DNA from: an uncultured Prevotellaceae bacterium
GTDB taxonomy: Bacteria; Bacteroidota; Bacteroidia; Bacteroidales; Bacteroidaceae
Assembly: GCA_900317305.1 (NCBI GenBank)
Contig: ONGG01000010.1
Location: 1 to 64,000 of the forward strand
Reading direction: 5' to 3'
DNA length: 64,000 nt
The notes under the pieces were generated by a model. That model was not told where the DNA came from. It was given only the letters and a program-made list of their open reading frames with translations, and did no database searches. This document shows positions 25,238 to 34,733 of the stretch, in pieces. The number at the start of each line of letters is the position of its first letter. Position 1 is the first letter of the stretch. A program made the position numbers and the translations under genes.

Positions 25238-26245
25238 ATGGAACGTATATTAATAACCGGTGCCAGCGGATTCATTGGCAGTTTTATCGTAGAGGAAGCC
25301 CTTGCCAAGGGAATGGAGGTGTGGGCCGCCGTGAGGAAGAGCTCTTCGCGCGCATTCCTCACCGACAGCCGCATCCACTTCATCGAGCTCACCCTCTCTG
25401 ATGCCTCACGGCTCCAGAAGCAGTTGGGCAGCCATGCCTTCGACTATGTGGTGCATGCCGCTGGCGTGACGAAATGCCTTCATGCCGACGACTTCTACAA
25501 GGTGAATACCCAAGGCACGAAAAACCTCGTCGAGGCACTGCTCGCCACCCACCAGCCCCTGCGACGCTTCGTCTATCTCAGTTCGCTCAGCATCTACGGA
25601 CCCGTGCGCGACCAACAGCCCTATGAGGAAATCCGCGACACCGACACACCTCAGCCCAATACGGCCTACGGACGGAGCAAACTGGCCGCCGAGCAATATC
25701 TCGACCAACTCAGCACACAGGGCAAGGATCTTCCTTTCGTGGTGCTGCGCCCCACCGGTGTCTATGGTCCCCGTGAGCGCGACTACTATATGATGGCGAA
25801 GAGCATCAAGCAGCATGTCGACTTCGCTGTGGGCTACCAGCGCCAGGACCTCACCTTCGTCTATGTCAGCGACGTGGTGCAGGCCGTCTTCCTCGCCCTC
25901 GACCATGGTGTCACCGGTGCGAAGTATTTCCTCAGCGACGGTGAGGTATACCTCTCACGGACTTTCAGCGACTACCTGCGCCGCGAGATGGGCAACCCCT
26001 GGTGGGTGCGCGTCAAGGCTCCCCTCTTCGTGCTCCGCGCCATCACCTTCCTCGGCGAATACTGGGGCAGGCTCACGGGCAAGGTGACCGCCCTCAACAA
26101 CGACAAGTACCATATCATGCGGCAGCGCAACTGGCGCTGCGACATACAACCTGCCATCACACAACTCGGCTACCACCCCCAGGTGAAACTGGAGGAGGGC
26201 GTGCGCCGCACCGTGAGTTGGTATAAGGAGAATGGATGGCTATGA
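25238..26245 (+). CDS. NAD-dependent epimerase/dehydratase (extended SDR)
   Basis: A 335-aa extended short-chain dehydrogenase. It has the nucleotide loop GASGFIG at residues 8-14 and the active-site YxxxK with Tyr144 and Lys148 (AYGRSKLA), plus an upstream Ser-rich stretch (YLSSLSIYG). It probably acts on a nucleotide sugar or isoprenoid/steroid-like substrate; specificity cannot be read. I use ATG 25238 (MERILITGASG); an in-frame ATG at 25214 would add eight residues. The PAP2 gene overlaps its end by 10 bp, so the two are translationally coupled and may serve envelope lipid or glycan synthesis. Confidence 0.88.
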   Translation: MERILITGASGFIGSFIVEEALAKGMEVWAAVRKSSSRAFLTDSRIHFIELTLSDASRLQKQLGSHAFDYVVHAAGVTKCLHADDFYKVNTQGTKNLVEALLATHQPLRRFVYLSSLSIYGPVRDQQPYEEIRDTDTPQPNTAYGRSKLAAEQYLDQLSTQGKDLPFVVLRPTGVYGPRERDYYMMAKSIKQHVDFAVGYQRQDLTFVYVSDVVQAVFLALDHGVTGAKYFLSDGEVYLSRTFSDYLRREMGNPWWVRVKAPLFVLRAITFLGEYWGRLTGKVTALNNDKYHIMRQRNWRCDIQPAITQLGYHPQVKLEEGVRRTVSWYKENGWL

Positions 26246-27201
26246 TGAAATGGCTCACTGATTGCTTCAAACTGGAAAAGAAACCCCAAAGAGGGCTGAT
26301 GGCCTTCGAATGGGTGGTGATGGTCTATCTCCTCGCCACCCTCTGCTTCGTGCTCGTGATGCACGACCGCCTGCCTCATGCCGACGGCATGGTGTGGGGA
26401 CGCATGAAGGTGCTGGCCATCACCATCGCCATGTGGGCGGTCTACCGCATGCTGCCATGCCGCTTCACGCGCATGACCAGGGCCGCGGCGCAGATGGCGC
26501 TCCTCAGTTGGTGGTATCCCGACCTCTTCGAACTCAACCGCACCTTTCCCAATCTCGACCATCTCTTCGCGTCCTGGGAACAGGCGGTGTTTGGCTGCCA
26601 ACCGGCACTGCTCTTCTCCAAGTACTGCGGCAACGCCATTTTCAGCGAACTGATGTGCCTGGGCTATTGGAGCTACTACCCACTCATGGCTCTCCTGTGC
26701 TTCGCCATCTTCTTCACACAGCCCAAGAACTTCGAGCGGGTGGTGTTCATCGTCGTCGGCACCTTCTTCATCCACTATGTCATCTTCGTGCTCGTGCCCG
26801 TGGCCGGACCACAGTTCTACTACGAGGCCGTGGGCACCGACAAGATTGCCGAGGGTGTGTTCCCCAACCTGCACGATTATTTCAACCATCACCAGATAAG
26901 AATGGCATGCCCGGGCTACCAAGACGGCGTGTTCTATGGCTTGGTGGAGCATGCCCATCAAGCCGGAGAGCGACCCGTGGCGGCCTTCCCCAGCAGTCAT
27001 GTGAGCGTCACCACGGTCATCATGCTCTGCGCATGGCACTTCAAGCAGAGGAGACTCTTCTGGGTCATGCTCCCCTTCGCCCTGCTGCTTTTCTTCTCCA
27101 CGGTCTATATCTTCGCCCACTACGCTATCGACGCCCTGGCCGGACTGTTGAGTGGCCTGCTCTGCTGGGTCGTGCTGCTCATGATGTCGAAGAAGATGTG
27201 A
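26236..27201 (+). CDS. PAP2 family membrane phosphatase
   Basis: The 321-aa integral membrane protein has about six membrane spans. It carries the PAP2 motifs FPSSHVS (with His255) and HYAIDALAG (His295, Asp299) in the C-terminal third. Relatives dephosphorylate lipid phosphates such as undecaprenyl or phosphatidylglycerol phosphate, or act as inositol-phosphoceramide-type synthases. It overlaps the epimerase gene by 10 bp and lies upstream of miaB by 27 bp. The lipid substrate is unknown; the adjacent envelope genes favour a cell-envelope lipid. Confidence 0.88.
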   Translation: MAMMKWLTDCFKLEKKPQRGLMAFEWVVMVYLLATLCFVLVMHDRLPHADGMVWGRMKVLAITIAMWAVYRMLPCRFTRMTRAAAQMALLSWWYPDLFELNRTFPNLDHLFASWEQAVFGCQPALLFSKYCGNAIFSELMCLGYWSYYPLMALLCFAIFFTQPKNFERVVFIVVGTFFIHYVIFVLVPVAGPQFYYEAVGTDKIAEGVFPNLHDYFNHHQIRMACPGYQDGVFYGLVEHAHQAGERPVAAFPSSHVSVTTVIMLCAWHFKQRRLFWVMLPFALLLFFSTVYIFAHYAIDALAGLLSGLLCWVVLLMMSKKM

Positions 27202-27228
27202 CACCCTAAAAACGAAACCAGAAAAAAG

Positions 27229-28548
27229 ATGAAAAAACTATATATCGAAACCTACGGATGCCAGATGAACGTGGCCGACAGCGAGGTGGTGGCCTCGGTG
27301 ATGCAGATGGCCGGATATGAGGTGACCGACAAGGCCGAGGAAGCCGATGCCGTGTTCCTGAATACCTGTTCGGTGCGCGAGAATGCCGAGAACAAAATCT
27401 ACCGACGCCTCGACACCCTCCATGCCGAGAACCTGCGCACACACCACCGCATCCTCGGCGTACTGGGCTGCATGGCCGAGCGGGTGAGGGATGACCTCAT
27501 CAACAACCACCATGCCGACATCGTGGCCGGACCCGACGCCTACCTCAACCTGCCCGACCTCACGGCGCAGGCCGAACTGGGCCTGAAGGCCATCAACATC
27601 GAGCTCTCCACCACCGAGACCTACCGCGACATCGTGCCGCAACGCATCGCCGGCAACCACATCGGCGGCTTCGTGAGCATCATGCGCGGCTGCAACAACT
27701 TCTGCCACTACTGCATCGTGCCCTATACGCGCGGGCGCGAGCGCTCACGCGACGTGGAGAGCATCCTGCGCGAGGTGGCCGACTTGCAGGCTCGTGGATA
27801 CAAGGAGGTGACGCTGCTCGGACAGAACGTCAACTCCTACCACTCCACCGAGAGCGGGCGCGACATCACCTTCCCCTTACTCCTCCGCATGGTGGCCGAG
27901 AAGGTGCCCACCATGCGCGTGCGCTTCACCACCTCACACCCCAAGGACATGAGCGACGAGACACTCCACGTCATCGCCGACACGCCCAACGTGTGCCGGC
28001 ATATCCACCTGCCCGTGCAGAGCGGCAGCGACCGTATCTTGCGGCTGATGAACCGCAAGTACACCCGTGAGTGGTATCTCTCGCGCGTGGAGGCCATCCG
28101 CCGCATCATCCCCGACTGTGGCCTCTCCACCGACATCTTCGTGGGCTACCACAGCGAGACCGAGGCCGACCACGAACTCTCGCTCTCACTCATGCGTGAG
28201 GTGGGCTACGACTCGGCCTTCATGTTCAAATACAGCGAGCGGCCTGGAACCTACGCCTCGAAGCACCTGCCCGACGATGTGCCCGAGGAGGAGAAGATAC
28301 GCCGCCTCAACCAACTCATCGCCCTGCAAACCGAACTCTCGGCCGAGGCCAACCGCCGCGATGTGGGGAAGACCTTCGACGTGCTCGTCGAGGGCTTCAG
28401 CAAGCGCTCACGCGACCAGCTCATGGGGCGCAACGAGCAAAACAAGGCCGTGGTCTTCGACCGGGGCACATACCACATCGGACAAACCGTGCCCGTGACC
28501 ATCACCAGTGCCACCAGCGCCACCCTGCTGGGACATGCCACCCTATAA
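27229..28548 (+). CDS. miaB: tRNA-2-methylthio-N6-dimethylallyladenosine synthase
   Basis: MiaB is a radical SAM enzyme that methylthiolates i6A37 of tRNAs reading UNN codons. The 439-aa protein has the N-terminal MTTase domain with ETYGCQMN (Cys11) and further cluster Cys in NTCSV and GCMAE. The radical SAM motif Cys155/Cys159/Cys162 is in RGCNNFCHYC, and there is a C-terminal TRAM domain. Length and motif order are standard. The gene sits in a plus-strand run between a PAP2 gene and an ABC exporter. Confidence 0.96.
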   Translation: MKKLYIETYGCQMNVADSEVVASVMQMAGYEVTDKAEEADAVFLNTCSVRENAENKIYRRLDTLHAENLRTHHRILGVLGCMAERVRDDLINNHHADIVAGPDAYLNLPDLTAQAELGLKAINIELSTTETYRDIVPQRIAGNHIGGFVSIMRGCNNFCHYCIVPYTRGRERSRDVESILREVADLQARGYKEVTLLGQNVNSYHSTESGRDITFPLLLRMVAEKVPTMRVRFTTSHPKDMSDETLHVIADTPNVCRHIHLPVQSGSDRILRLMNRKYTREWYLSRVEAIRRIIPDCGLSTDIFVGYHSETEADHELSLSLMREVGYDSAFMFKYSERPGTYASKHLPDDVPEEEKIRRLNQLIALQTELSAEANRRDVGKTFDVLVEGFSKRSRDQLMGRNEQNKAVVFDRGTYHIGQTVPVTITSATSATLLGHATL

Positions 28549-28566
28549 CCAGCATCATCCTACCCT

Positions 28567-30396
28567 ATGCGTGAATTCATACAAGTGCTGAGGCGGTTCA
28601 TACCTCCCTACAAGAAATACCTTGTGCTGTCGGTGTTGTTCAACATCCTTTCCGTGGTGCTCAACATCTTCTCCTTCGCCGCGCTCATCCCCATCCTGCA
28701 AATCCTCTTCCAGACGGGCGACGCCAAGACGGCCACCTCGCTCATGGCATGGGACTGGAGCCACATCCAGGAGGTGCTCATGAACAACATGAACTACTAC
28801 GTCAACCAACTCATCGCACAGTTCGGACCCACCACCACCCTGCTCGTCATCGGTCTCTTCCTCGCGGTGATGACCTTCCTCAAGACTGGCGCCTACTTCC
28901 TCTCCTCGGCCACCATCATCCCCATCCGCACCGGTGTGGTGCGCGACATCCGCAACCAACTCTACAAAAAAATCACCTCGCAGTCGCTGGGCTTCTTCTC
29001 CGAGGAGCGCAAGGGCGACATCATCGCACGCATGAGCGGCGACGTGCAGGAGATAGAGAACTCCATCATGTCGAGCCTCGACATGCTCTTCAAGAACCCC
29101 ATCCTCATCATCGGATATTTCGGCATCCTGCTCTTCATCTCGTGGCAGCTTACCCTCTTCACCATCGTCATCGTGCCCATCATGGGCTGGTTCATGGGCT
29201 TAGTGGGGCGCAAACTCAAGAAAAAATCTATCAAGGCGCAGGCACTATGGAGCGACACGATGAGCCAGGTGGAGGAGACACTTGGCGGACTGCGCATCAT
29301 CAAGGCATTCTGCGCCGAGGAGAAGATGAACAACCGGTTCGACAAGGTAAACACCGCCTACCGCAACGATATCATGCGTGTCAATATCCGGCAGTCGATG
29401 GCACACCCCATGAGCGAGTTCCTCGGCACGGTGATGATCGTCATCGTGCTGTGGTTCGGCGGCGTGCTCGTACTCAACAACCAGACCCTCTCGGGCCCCA
29501 TCTTCATCTACTATCTTGTGATGCTCTACAGCATCATCAACCCGCTGAAGGAATTCTCCAAGGCAGGATACAACATCCCCAAGGGACTCGCCTCGATGGA
29601 ACGCGTCGACAAGATTTTGTTGGCAGAGGTCGACATCAAGGAGCCCGACAACCCCCGTCCCATCCATGGCTTCAACCACCAGATTGAGTTCCGCCATGTG
29701 TCGTTCAAATACGGCGAGCAGTGGGTGCTCCGCGACATCTGCCTCACCATACCCAAAGGACAGACCATAGCCCTCGTAGGACAGAGCGGCAGCGGGAAGT
29801 CGACCCTCGTCGACCTCATACCACGCTACTACGACGTGCAGGAGGGCGAAGTGCTCATCGACGGCATCAACGTGCGCGACCTGGGTGTGCACGACCTCAG
29901 GCAACTCATCGGCAACGTCAACCAAGAGTCAATCCTCTTCAACGACAGTTTCTTCAACAACATTGCCTTCGGTGTGCCCGATGCCACCCGCGAGCAGGTG
30001 GAGGAGGCCGCCAAAATCGCCAACGCACACGAGTTCATCATGGCCTCGGAGAAAGGCTACGACACTTTCGTGGGCGACCGTGGCGGACGACTCTCTGGCG
30101 GTCAGCGCCAGCGTGTGAGCATCGCCAGGGCTATTCTGAAAAACCCGCCCATCCTCATCCTCGACGAGGCCACCTCGGCCCTCGACACCGAGAGCGAGCG
30201 ACTGGTACAAGACGCGCTCGAGCGACTGATGAAGACGCGCACCACCGTGGCCATCGCCCACCGCCTCTCCACCATCCGCAACGCCACCGAGATCTGCGTT
30301 CTCCACGAGGGACGTATCGTGGAACGTGGCACCCACGAGAGCCTCATCGCCGCCAACGGATACTACAAGAAACTTCACGACATGCAAGCCTCATGA
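28567..30396 (+). CDS. MsbA-like ABC exporter (fused permease and ATPase)
   Basis: The 609-aa half-transporter has a six-helix membrane domain (about 1-330) and a nucleotide-binding domain with Walker A GQSGSGKST (405-413), signature LSGGQ (509-513) and Walker B ILILDEATSALD (Asp533, Glu534). The type is that of lipid flippases such as MsbA. The next gene, an LpxL-type acyltransferase, begins in an ATGA overlap with its stop. This supports a role in lipid A or related glycolipid export, though drug export cannot be excluded. Confidence 0.92.
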   Translation: MREFIQVLRRFIPPYKKYLVLSVLFNILSVVLNIFSFAALIPILQILFQTGDAKTATSLMAWDWSHIQEVLMNNMNYYVNQLIAQFGPTTTLLVIGLFLAVMTFLKTGAYFLSSATIIPIRTGVVRDIRNQLYKKITSQSLGFFSEERKGDIIARMSGDVQEIENSIMSSLDMLFKNPILIIGYFGILLFISWQLTLFTIVIVPIMGWFMGLVGRKLKKKSIKAQALWSDTMSQVEETLGGLRIIKAFCAEEKMNNRFDKVNTAYRNDIMRVNIRQSMAHPMSEFLGTVMIVIVLWFGGVLVLNNQTLSGPIFIYYLVMLYSIINPLKEFSKAGYNIPKGLASMERVDKILLAEVDIKEPDNPRPIHGFNHQIEFRHVSFKYGEQWVLRDICLTIPKGQTIALVGQSGSGKSTLVDLIPRYYDVQEGEVLIDGINVRDLGVHDLRQLIGNVNQESILFNDSFFNNIAFGVPDATREQVEEAAKIANAHEFIMASEKGYDTFVGDRGGRLSGGQRQRVSIARAILKNPPILILDEATSALDTESERLVQDALERLMKTRTTVAIAHRLSTIRNATEICVLHEGRIVERGTHESLIAANGYYKKLHDMQAS

Positions 30397-31331
30397 GAAT
30401 CGTCTACCCCATCGTCCATGCGCTGTTCTACGTGATATCGCTGCTGCCCTACAGGGTGCTCTATGTCTTCTCCGACATGTTCTACGTGCTCATCTACCGG
30501 CTCGTGGGATACCGCAAGCGGGTGGTGCGAAACAACCTCGAGACCTCATTCCCGGAGAAAGACCAGCGAGAGCTGAGGAGCATCGAGCGTGGGTTCTACC
30601 ATTTTCTCTGCGATTACTTCGTAGAGACCATCAAACTGCTATCCATTTCGCCCAAGCACCTGCTCGAGCACGTGGAGTTCAGGGGCGCGGATCTGGTTGA
30701 AGAGTGCTTCGACCACGGACAGACCTGCGCCGCCGTCCTCGGACACTACTGCAACTGGGAGTACCTCACTGCCACCGGACTGGCTTTCAAACGCTATCCT
30801 GAGGCCGTGATGGGACTCATCTACCACCCGCTCTACAACAAGGTGTTCGACCAGCTCTTCATCGACCTGCGACAACATCAGGGCGGGGTGTGCATACCCA
30901 AGAAAGATGTGCTGCGATACCTCATCAACTACCGTCGCGAGGGACGTATGTCGCTCTTCGGATATATCTCCGACCAGACACCCAAATGGAACAACATCCA
31001 CCTGTGGCTGCCCTTCCTGAACCACGACACCCCCGTGTTCACCAATGGCGAGACGCTCATGCGGAAGATGAACAACGCCGTGTTCTACATCGACATGCAG
31101 CGCCCGCGGCGAGGCCACTACATCTTCGAATTCAAACTCATCACCACCACCCCCAACCAGATGGAGGAGAACGCCATCATCCGACAGTTCTTCCAGATGC
31201 TCGAGCAAAGTATCCGCCGCGATCCTCGCTTCTACCTGTGGAGCCACAACCGCTGGAAACGCACCCATGAGGAGTTCGACCGCCGCTTCGTGATGGTGGG
31301 CAAGAAAGTCATTCCACGTGAAACCCTTTAA
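30393..31331 (+). CDS. LpxL/HtrB-like lysophospholipid/lipid A acyltransferase
   Basis: The 312-aa protein has an N-terminal membrane segment (about 1-28) and the acyltransferase motif HX4E (His118-Glu123 in GHYCNWE). The second conserved box is around FGYISDQTPKW. Family members add secondary acyl chains to lipid A on the inner membrane's cytoplasmic face. The start lies in an ATGA overlap with the ABC exporter stop, so the two are coupled. Bacteroidales often have one such enzyme for penta-acylated lipid A or a related lipid. Confidence 0.9.
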   Translation: MRIVYPIVHALFYVISLLPYRVLYVFSDMFYVLIYRLVGYRKRVVRNNLETSFPEKDQRELRSIERGFYHFLCDYFVETIKLLSISPKHLLEHVEFRGADLVEECFDHGQTCAAVLGHYCNWEYLTATGLAFKRYPEAVMGLIYHPLYNKVFDQLFIDLRQHQGGVCIPKKDVLRYLINYRREGRMSLFGYISDQTPKWNNIHLWLPFLNHDTPVFTNGETLMRKMNNAVFYIDMQRPRRGHYIFEFKLITTTPNQMEENAIIRQFFQMLEQSIRRDPRFYLWSHNRWKRTHEEFDRRFVMVGKKVIPRETL

Positions 31332-31342
31332 CTCATACTATA

Positions 31343-32002
31343 ATGAAAATCATCAACCTCAGCGAACAAAACACCATCGTCAACCAGTATCTGGCCGAAA
31401 TCCGTGACAAAGACTACCAGAAGAACCGACTGCTCTTCCGCAACAACGTGACGCGCATCGGTGAGATGATGGCTTATGAAATCTCGAAAACCCTCGACTA
31501 CGAACAGCGCGACATCGCCACACCTCTGGGCATCGCCCAGGTGAACGTGCCTACCGACAAACTGGTGCTCGCCACCATCTTCCGTGCCGGACTGCCCTTC
31601 CACGCCGGTTTCCTCAACATCTTCGACCATGCCGGAAACGCCTTTGTGAGCGCCTACCGCGAGTACACCGACGAGGAGCACCACAAGGTGGGCATCCACG
31701 TGGAATACCTGGCCACCCCCAGCATCGACGAGAAGACCCTCATCATCGCCGACCCCATGCTCGCCACCGGTGGCAGTATGGAACTGGGCTACAAGGCTTT
31801 CCTCTCGAAGGGCACGCCCAAGCGTATCCATGTGTGCTGCGTCATCGCTACCCCCGAAGGCATCGACCACATCAAGAAAACCTTCCCTGAAGAGAAGACC
31901 ACCGTATGGTGCGCCACCATCGACCCGGGCATGAACGAGCACAAGTACATCGTGCCGGGATTCGGCGACGCCGGCGATCTCTGCTTTGGCGACAAACTAT
32001 AA
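31343..32002 (+). CDS. upp: uracil phosphoribosyltransferase
   Basis: Upp converts uracil and PRPP to UMP in pyrimidine salvage. The 219-aa protein shows the PRPP-binding loop LIIADPMLATGGSME (Asp137 onward) and the C-terminal uracil-binding region YIVPGFGDAGDLCFG. The start is 11 bp after the acyltransferase stop. Its position amid envelope genes appears incidental. Confidence 0.94.
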   Translation: MKIINLSEQNTIVNQYLAEIRDKDYQKNRLLFRNNVTRIGEMMAYEISKTLDYEQRDIATPLGIAQVNVPTDKLVLATIFRAGLPFHAGFLNIFDHAGNAFVSAYREYTDEEHHKVGIHVEYLATPSIDEKTLIIADPMLATGGSMELGYKAFLSKGTPKRIHVCCVIATPEGIDHIKKTFPEEKTTVWCATIDPGMNEHKYIVPGFGDAGDLCFGDKL

Positions 32003-32043
32003 AGGATACTGTAAGTCCGCACTTTCCACAAGAATAGAGAAAA

Positions 32044-33093
32044 ATGAGAATCGTATTATTCTGCGAGAACAAGTATGCCATCGATATCCTCTCGCCCATC
32101 GGCGAGGAGGCCGAACGCGAAGGTGGCAACGAGGTGCTGTGGTTCGTGCGGCAGAATCGGATACCTCACTTTCCTCTTGATGGGAAAGTGAGGTGGACCA
32201 CCGTCATGCAGGAGGTCTATGACTTCTCGCCTGAGGCCATCTTCGTTCCGGGCAACATCGTTCCCTACTATCTTCCCGGGGTGAAAATACAAGTTTTTCA
32301 TGGTTATGCCACAGAGAAGAAAGACCACTGGATAATCCGACGCTACTTCGACACCTATTTCACCCAAGGACCATTCTTCACGCCTCGTTTCAAACAACTC
32401 GCCAAGAAATATGGCGACTTCGAGGTGCTCGAGACGGGATGGTCGCGGCAAGACTGGATTTTCAACCACCTCCATGCCTTCGACAACGAGCGGGAGCGAC
32501 TGCTCAAAGAGAGCGGTCGGAGCCGTATCCTGCTCTACGCTCCCACTTTCTCGCCCAGCCTCACCTCGCTGCCCTATATGGAGGAGGCCTTGGCCAACCT
32601 CGTCCAACAGCGCGACGTGCTCATCCTCATCAAACTGCACCCACTCACCAAACCCGAATGGGTGGAGACCTACCGGCAACTGGCGGCACGCCAGGAGGGC
32701 ATCCAGTGGGTCGACGACTATTCGGTGACCAAATACATGCTCATGTCCGATGCCATGCTTACCGACACCTCGTCGACCATCTATGAGTTCCTGCTGCTCA
32801 ACAAACCCGTCATCACCCTCAGGGCAACCTCAAAGGAGTTCTACTGGCGCGACATGAAGTCGCCCGACGAACTCCTCGATGCCTACGACGAGGTGATGGA
32901 GCACGACACGATGAAGGAGCGCCGGCAGTGGGTAATCGACAACTACGACCCCTACCTCGACGGTAGGGTGGCCCACCGCATGCTCGAGGGTGCGCGCGAC
33001 TACATCCGCCGTCATGGCGTGCCTCCCTACCGCCGCCTCAATCTCTGGCGCAAATACACCAGCATCAAGACATTCGGGCGCGTGAAGCGATAA
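32044..33093 (+). CDS. CDP-glycerol glycerophosphotransferase-like protein
   Basis: The 349-aa protein resembles the TagF/TagB-type polyol-phosphate transferase family. It has a GT-B-like fold with VFHGYATEKKDHW in the first half. In the C-half are LLYAPTFSPSLTS, IKLHPLTKP and the nucleotide-side motif LTDTSSTIYEFLLLNKP. In Gram-positives these build teichoic acids; in Gram-negatives they decorate capsule, LPS or glycolipids with glycerol phosphate or a similar group. It starts 41 bp after upp and lies 51 bp before a LicC-like cytidylyltransferase that could make its CDP-activated donor. Confidence 0.83.
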   Translation: MRIVLFCENKYAIDILSPIGEEAEREGGNEVLWFVRQNRIPHFPLDGKVRWTTVMQEVYDFSPEAIFVPGNIVPYYLPGVKIQVFHGYATEKKDHWIIRRYFDTYFTQGPFFTPRFKQLAKKYGDFEVLETGWSRQDWIFNHLHAFDNERERLLKESGRSRILLYAPTFSPSLTSLPYMEEALANLVQQRDVLILIKLHPLTKPEWVETYRQLAARQEGIQWVDDYSVTKYMLMSDAMLTDTSSTIYEFLLLNKPVITLRATSKEFYWRDMKSPDELLDAYDEVMEHDTMKERRQWVIDNYDPYLDGRVAHRMLEGARDYIRRHGVPPYRRLNLWRKYTSIKTFGRVKR

Positions 33094-33144
33094 ACGCTCT
33101 TCCCGCCTATCATACCATCTTCCCTATCAACCCATCCTGAAAAA

Positions 33145-33918
33145 ATGAACGAACACCCAACTCTTCAGCACCCCATCACTACTGGCGTCATCCTGGCCGC
33201 CGGCATGGCCCGCCGCCTGCGCCCCCTCACCAACGACCGTCCCAAATGTCTGCTCCCCCTGGGGCACCGCAACCTGCTCGAGCGCACCGTCGATGCCATG
33301 CGCATGGTGGGTGTCGAGCGTCTGGTGGTGGTCACGGGCTTCAAGGCCGAGATGATTCGTGATTTCCTGCTGGTCCGCTATCCACAGATGGAAATCATCT
33401 TCATCGACAACACCGACTATGCTAACAACAACAACATCTACTCGCTGTGGATGGCCGGAAAGGTGGTGCGCGACGAGGAGTTCCTGCTCATGGACAGCGA
33501 CATCTACTGCGACCCGCAGGCCGTGGTGGCCGTGGCGCAACAGGAGGGAAGCGCTCTGGCGCTCAACCGCCATCCTTTGGGCGAGGAAGAGATGAAAATC
33601 GTGGTCGACGGCGAGGGACGCATCACCGAGATCAGCAAGACCTGCCGCATCGAGGATGCCGTAGGCGAGTCGGTGGGCATCGAGAAATTCTCGCCAGCCT
33701 ACAGCCAGGCGCTCTACCGCGAACTCGACACGATGATTCTGAAAGAGGGACTCATCGATATTTTCTATGAGCGGGCTTTCGAGCGTCTTATCCCACAGGG
33801 TCACACCTTCAAGGTGGTAGACACCACCCCTTATCTCTCCTACGAACTCGACACCGTAGAAGACTACGAGCATGTAAAAGCCTTACTCAAAGAGCAAGGA
33901 GAAGAAACCATAGAATAA
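33145..33918 (+). CDS. LicC-like nucleotidyltransferase (probable CTP:phospho-alcohol cytidylyltransferase)
   Basis: A 257-aa NTP transferase with the signature GVILAAGMARRLRPLT, then PKCLLPLG. The NNNIYSLWMA segment and DSDIYCD (Asp117, Asp119, metal site) follow, as in CTP:phosphocholine cytidylyltransferases. Family members activate phosphocholine or similar groups to CDP-derivatives for transfer to surface glycans. Next to a CDP-glycerol-type transferase this suggests an envelope phospho-decoration pathway. A hexose-1-phosphate nucleotidyltransferase is the alternative. Confidence 0.82.
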   Translation: MNEHPTLQHPITTGVILAAGMARRLRPLTNDRPKCLLPLGHRNLLERTVDAMRMVGVERLVVVTGFKAEMIRDFLLVRYPQMEIIFIDNTDYANNNNIYSLWMAGKVVRDEEFLLMDSDIYCDPQAVVAVAQQEGSALALNRHPLGEEEMKIVVDGEGRITEISKTCRIEDAVGESVGIEKFSPAYSQALYRELDTMILKEGLIDIFYERAFERLIPQGHTFKVVDTTPYLSYELDTVEDYEHVKALLKEQGEETIE

Positions 33919-33934
33919 AACTGCGGATTATCCC

Positions 33935-33958
33935 GAATCCACCGAGCTCGGTGGATTC
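33935..33958. terminator. perfect 24-bp palindrome, bidirectional terminator
   Basis: The sequence reads GAATCCACCGAG|CTCGGTGGATTC, a perfect palindrome 16 nt after the LicC-like stop and 16 bp before the convergent kinase stop. Runs of T follow (33966-33971). Confidence 0.7.
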
Positions 33959-33962
33959 AAAA

Positions 33963-33998
33963 CCATTTTTTAAATCATTTTTTAAACCATTTTTTAAG
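33963..33998. repeat. three 12-bp tandem repeats at the kinase gene's 3' end
   Basis: The units CCATTTTTTAAA, TCATTTTTTAAA and CCATTTTTTAAG lie head to tail. Read on the minus strand each encodes (F/L)KKW, except that the middle unit changes TGG to TGA and creates the stop codon. The first unit is then untranslated. Confidence 0.9.
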
Positions 33999-34733
33999 CC
34001 ATCTCGTGAACCGTTTCCGGCGCACCCATCGTGCGTCGTGGCGTTGTTTCTGCGCTATCAACTGTTCGACGGCAGAGGCGGGCAGTCCGCGGGCAGCCAC
34101 ATACTCCTTGGCCACGAACTCGAAGAGATCCATACGGCCTGTGAAGCGCGTCATATTCTCCATACAGTCGGCCAGCGATGGCACACCCTTGCAAAAGCGC
34201 ATGCGGTTGTTGTCGATGAGCGAGAAAGCATAATGGCCGTCGTCCTGTGGCCGGTAGAGCACGTTGGTGGAGTTGAAATCGCCATGGAGCACCCCTTTTT
34301 GGTGGAGGTTGGCGAGCATACGGGCCAGGTCGGCCGCCATCACGCGGTCAAACTCCTCCGGGTCGTTCAGTCTTTCGCAGATTGGCGGGGCGTCGTCCAC
34401 CCGACAGATATAATACGACTGGTCGAGCAGTCCGCCGCTCCGTGTTTCCAGATATGCGATGCTCTCGGGCGTGGCGAATCCCAGTTGCTGCAGGCGTAGA
34501 CCATAATGATAGGCCCGCCGTGCCTTGCCTGGACGGAAGAAAGTATACACCACACGCTGCACGAACATGGGACGGCGGAAGCGCTTCACCACATAGGGCA
34601 CACCACCATCGTCAAACCGCTTGATGGTGTTGCGCCCCTTGTAGAGCAGGGTGCCTTCCGTCTCGAAACGGTCGGGTATCGAGGCCATCGTCTCCGCCAT
34701 GCCGCCATAGGCAGCGTTCACCTCCATCCTCAT
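33975..34733 (-). CDS. LPS core/Kdo kinase-like protein (InaA/RfaP type)
   Basis: The 252-aa protein has a protein-kinase-like fold: Lys50 (VPYVVKRF) as ATP lysine, the catalytic loop HGDFNSTN (His150-Asp152) and the metal site IDNNRMRF (Asp174). This layout is that of lipopolysaccharide kinases that phosphorylate Kdo or heptose. The C-terminus ends in the Lys/Trp-rich repeat LKKWFKK, useful for membrane contact. The start ATG overlaps the GT10 stop (ATGA), so both are translated from one mRNA. The role in LPS core modification is inferred from fold and partner. Confidence 0.85.
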   Translation of the reverse strand: MRMEVNAAYGGMAETMASIPDRFETEGTLLYKGRNTIKRFDDGGVPYVVKRFRRPMFVQRVVYTFFRPGKARRAYHYGLRLQQLGFATPESIAYLETRSGGLLDQSYYICRVDDAPPICERLNDPEEFDRVMAADLARMLANLHQKGVLHGDFNSTNVLYRPQDDGHYAFSLIDNNRMRFCKGVPSLADCMENMTRFTGRMDLFEFVAKEYVAARGLPASAVEQLIAQKQRHDARWVRRKRFTRWLKKWFKK

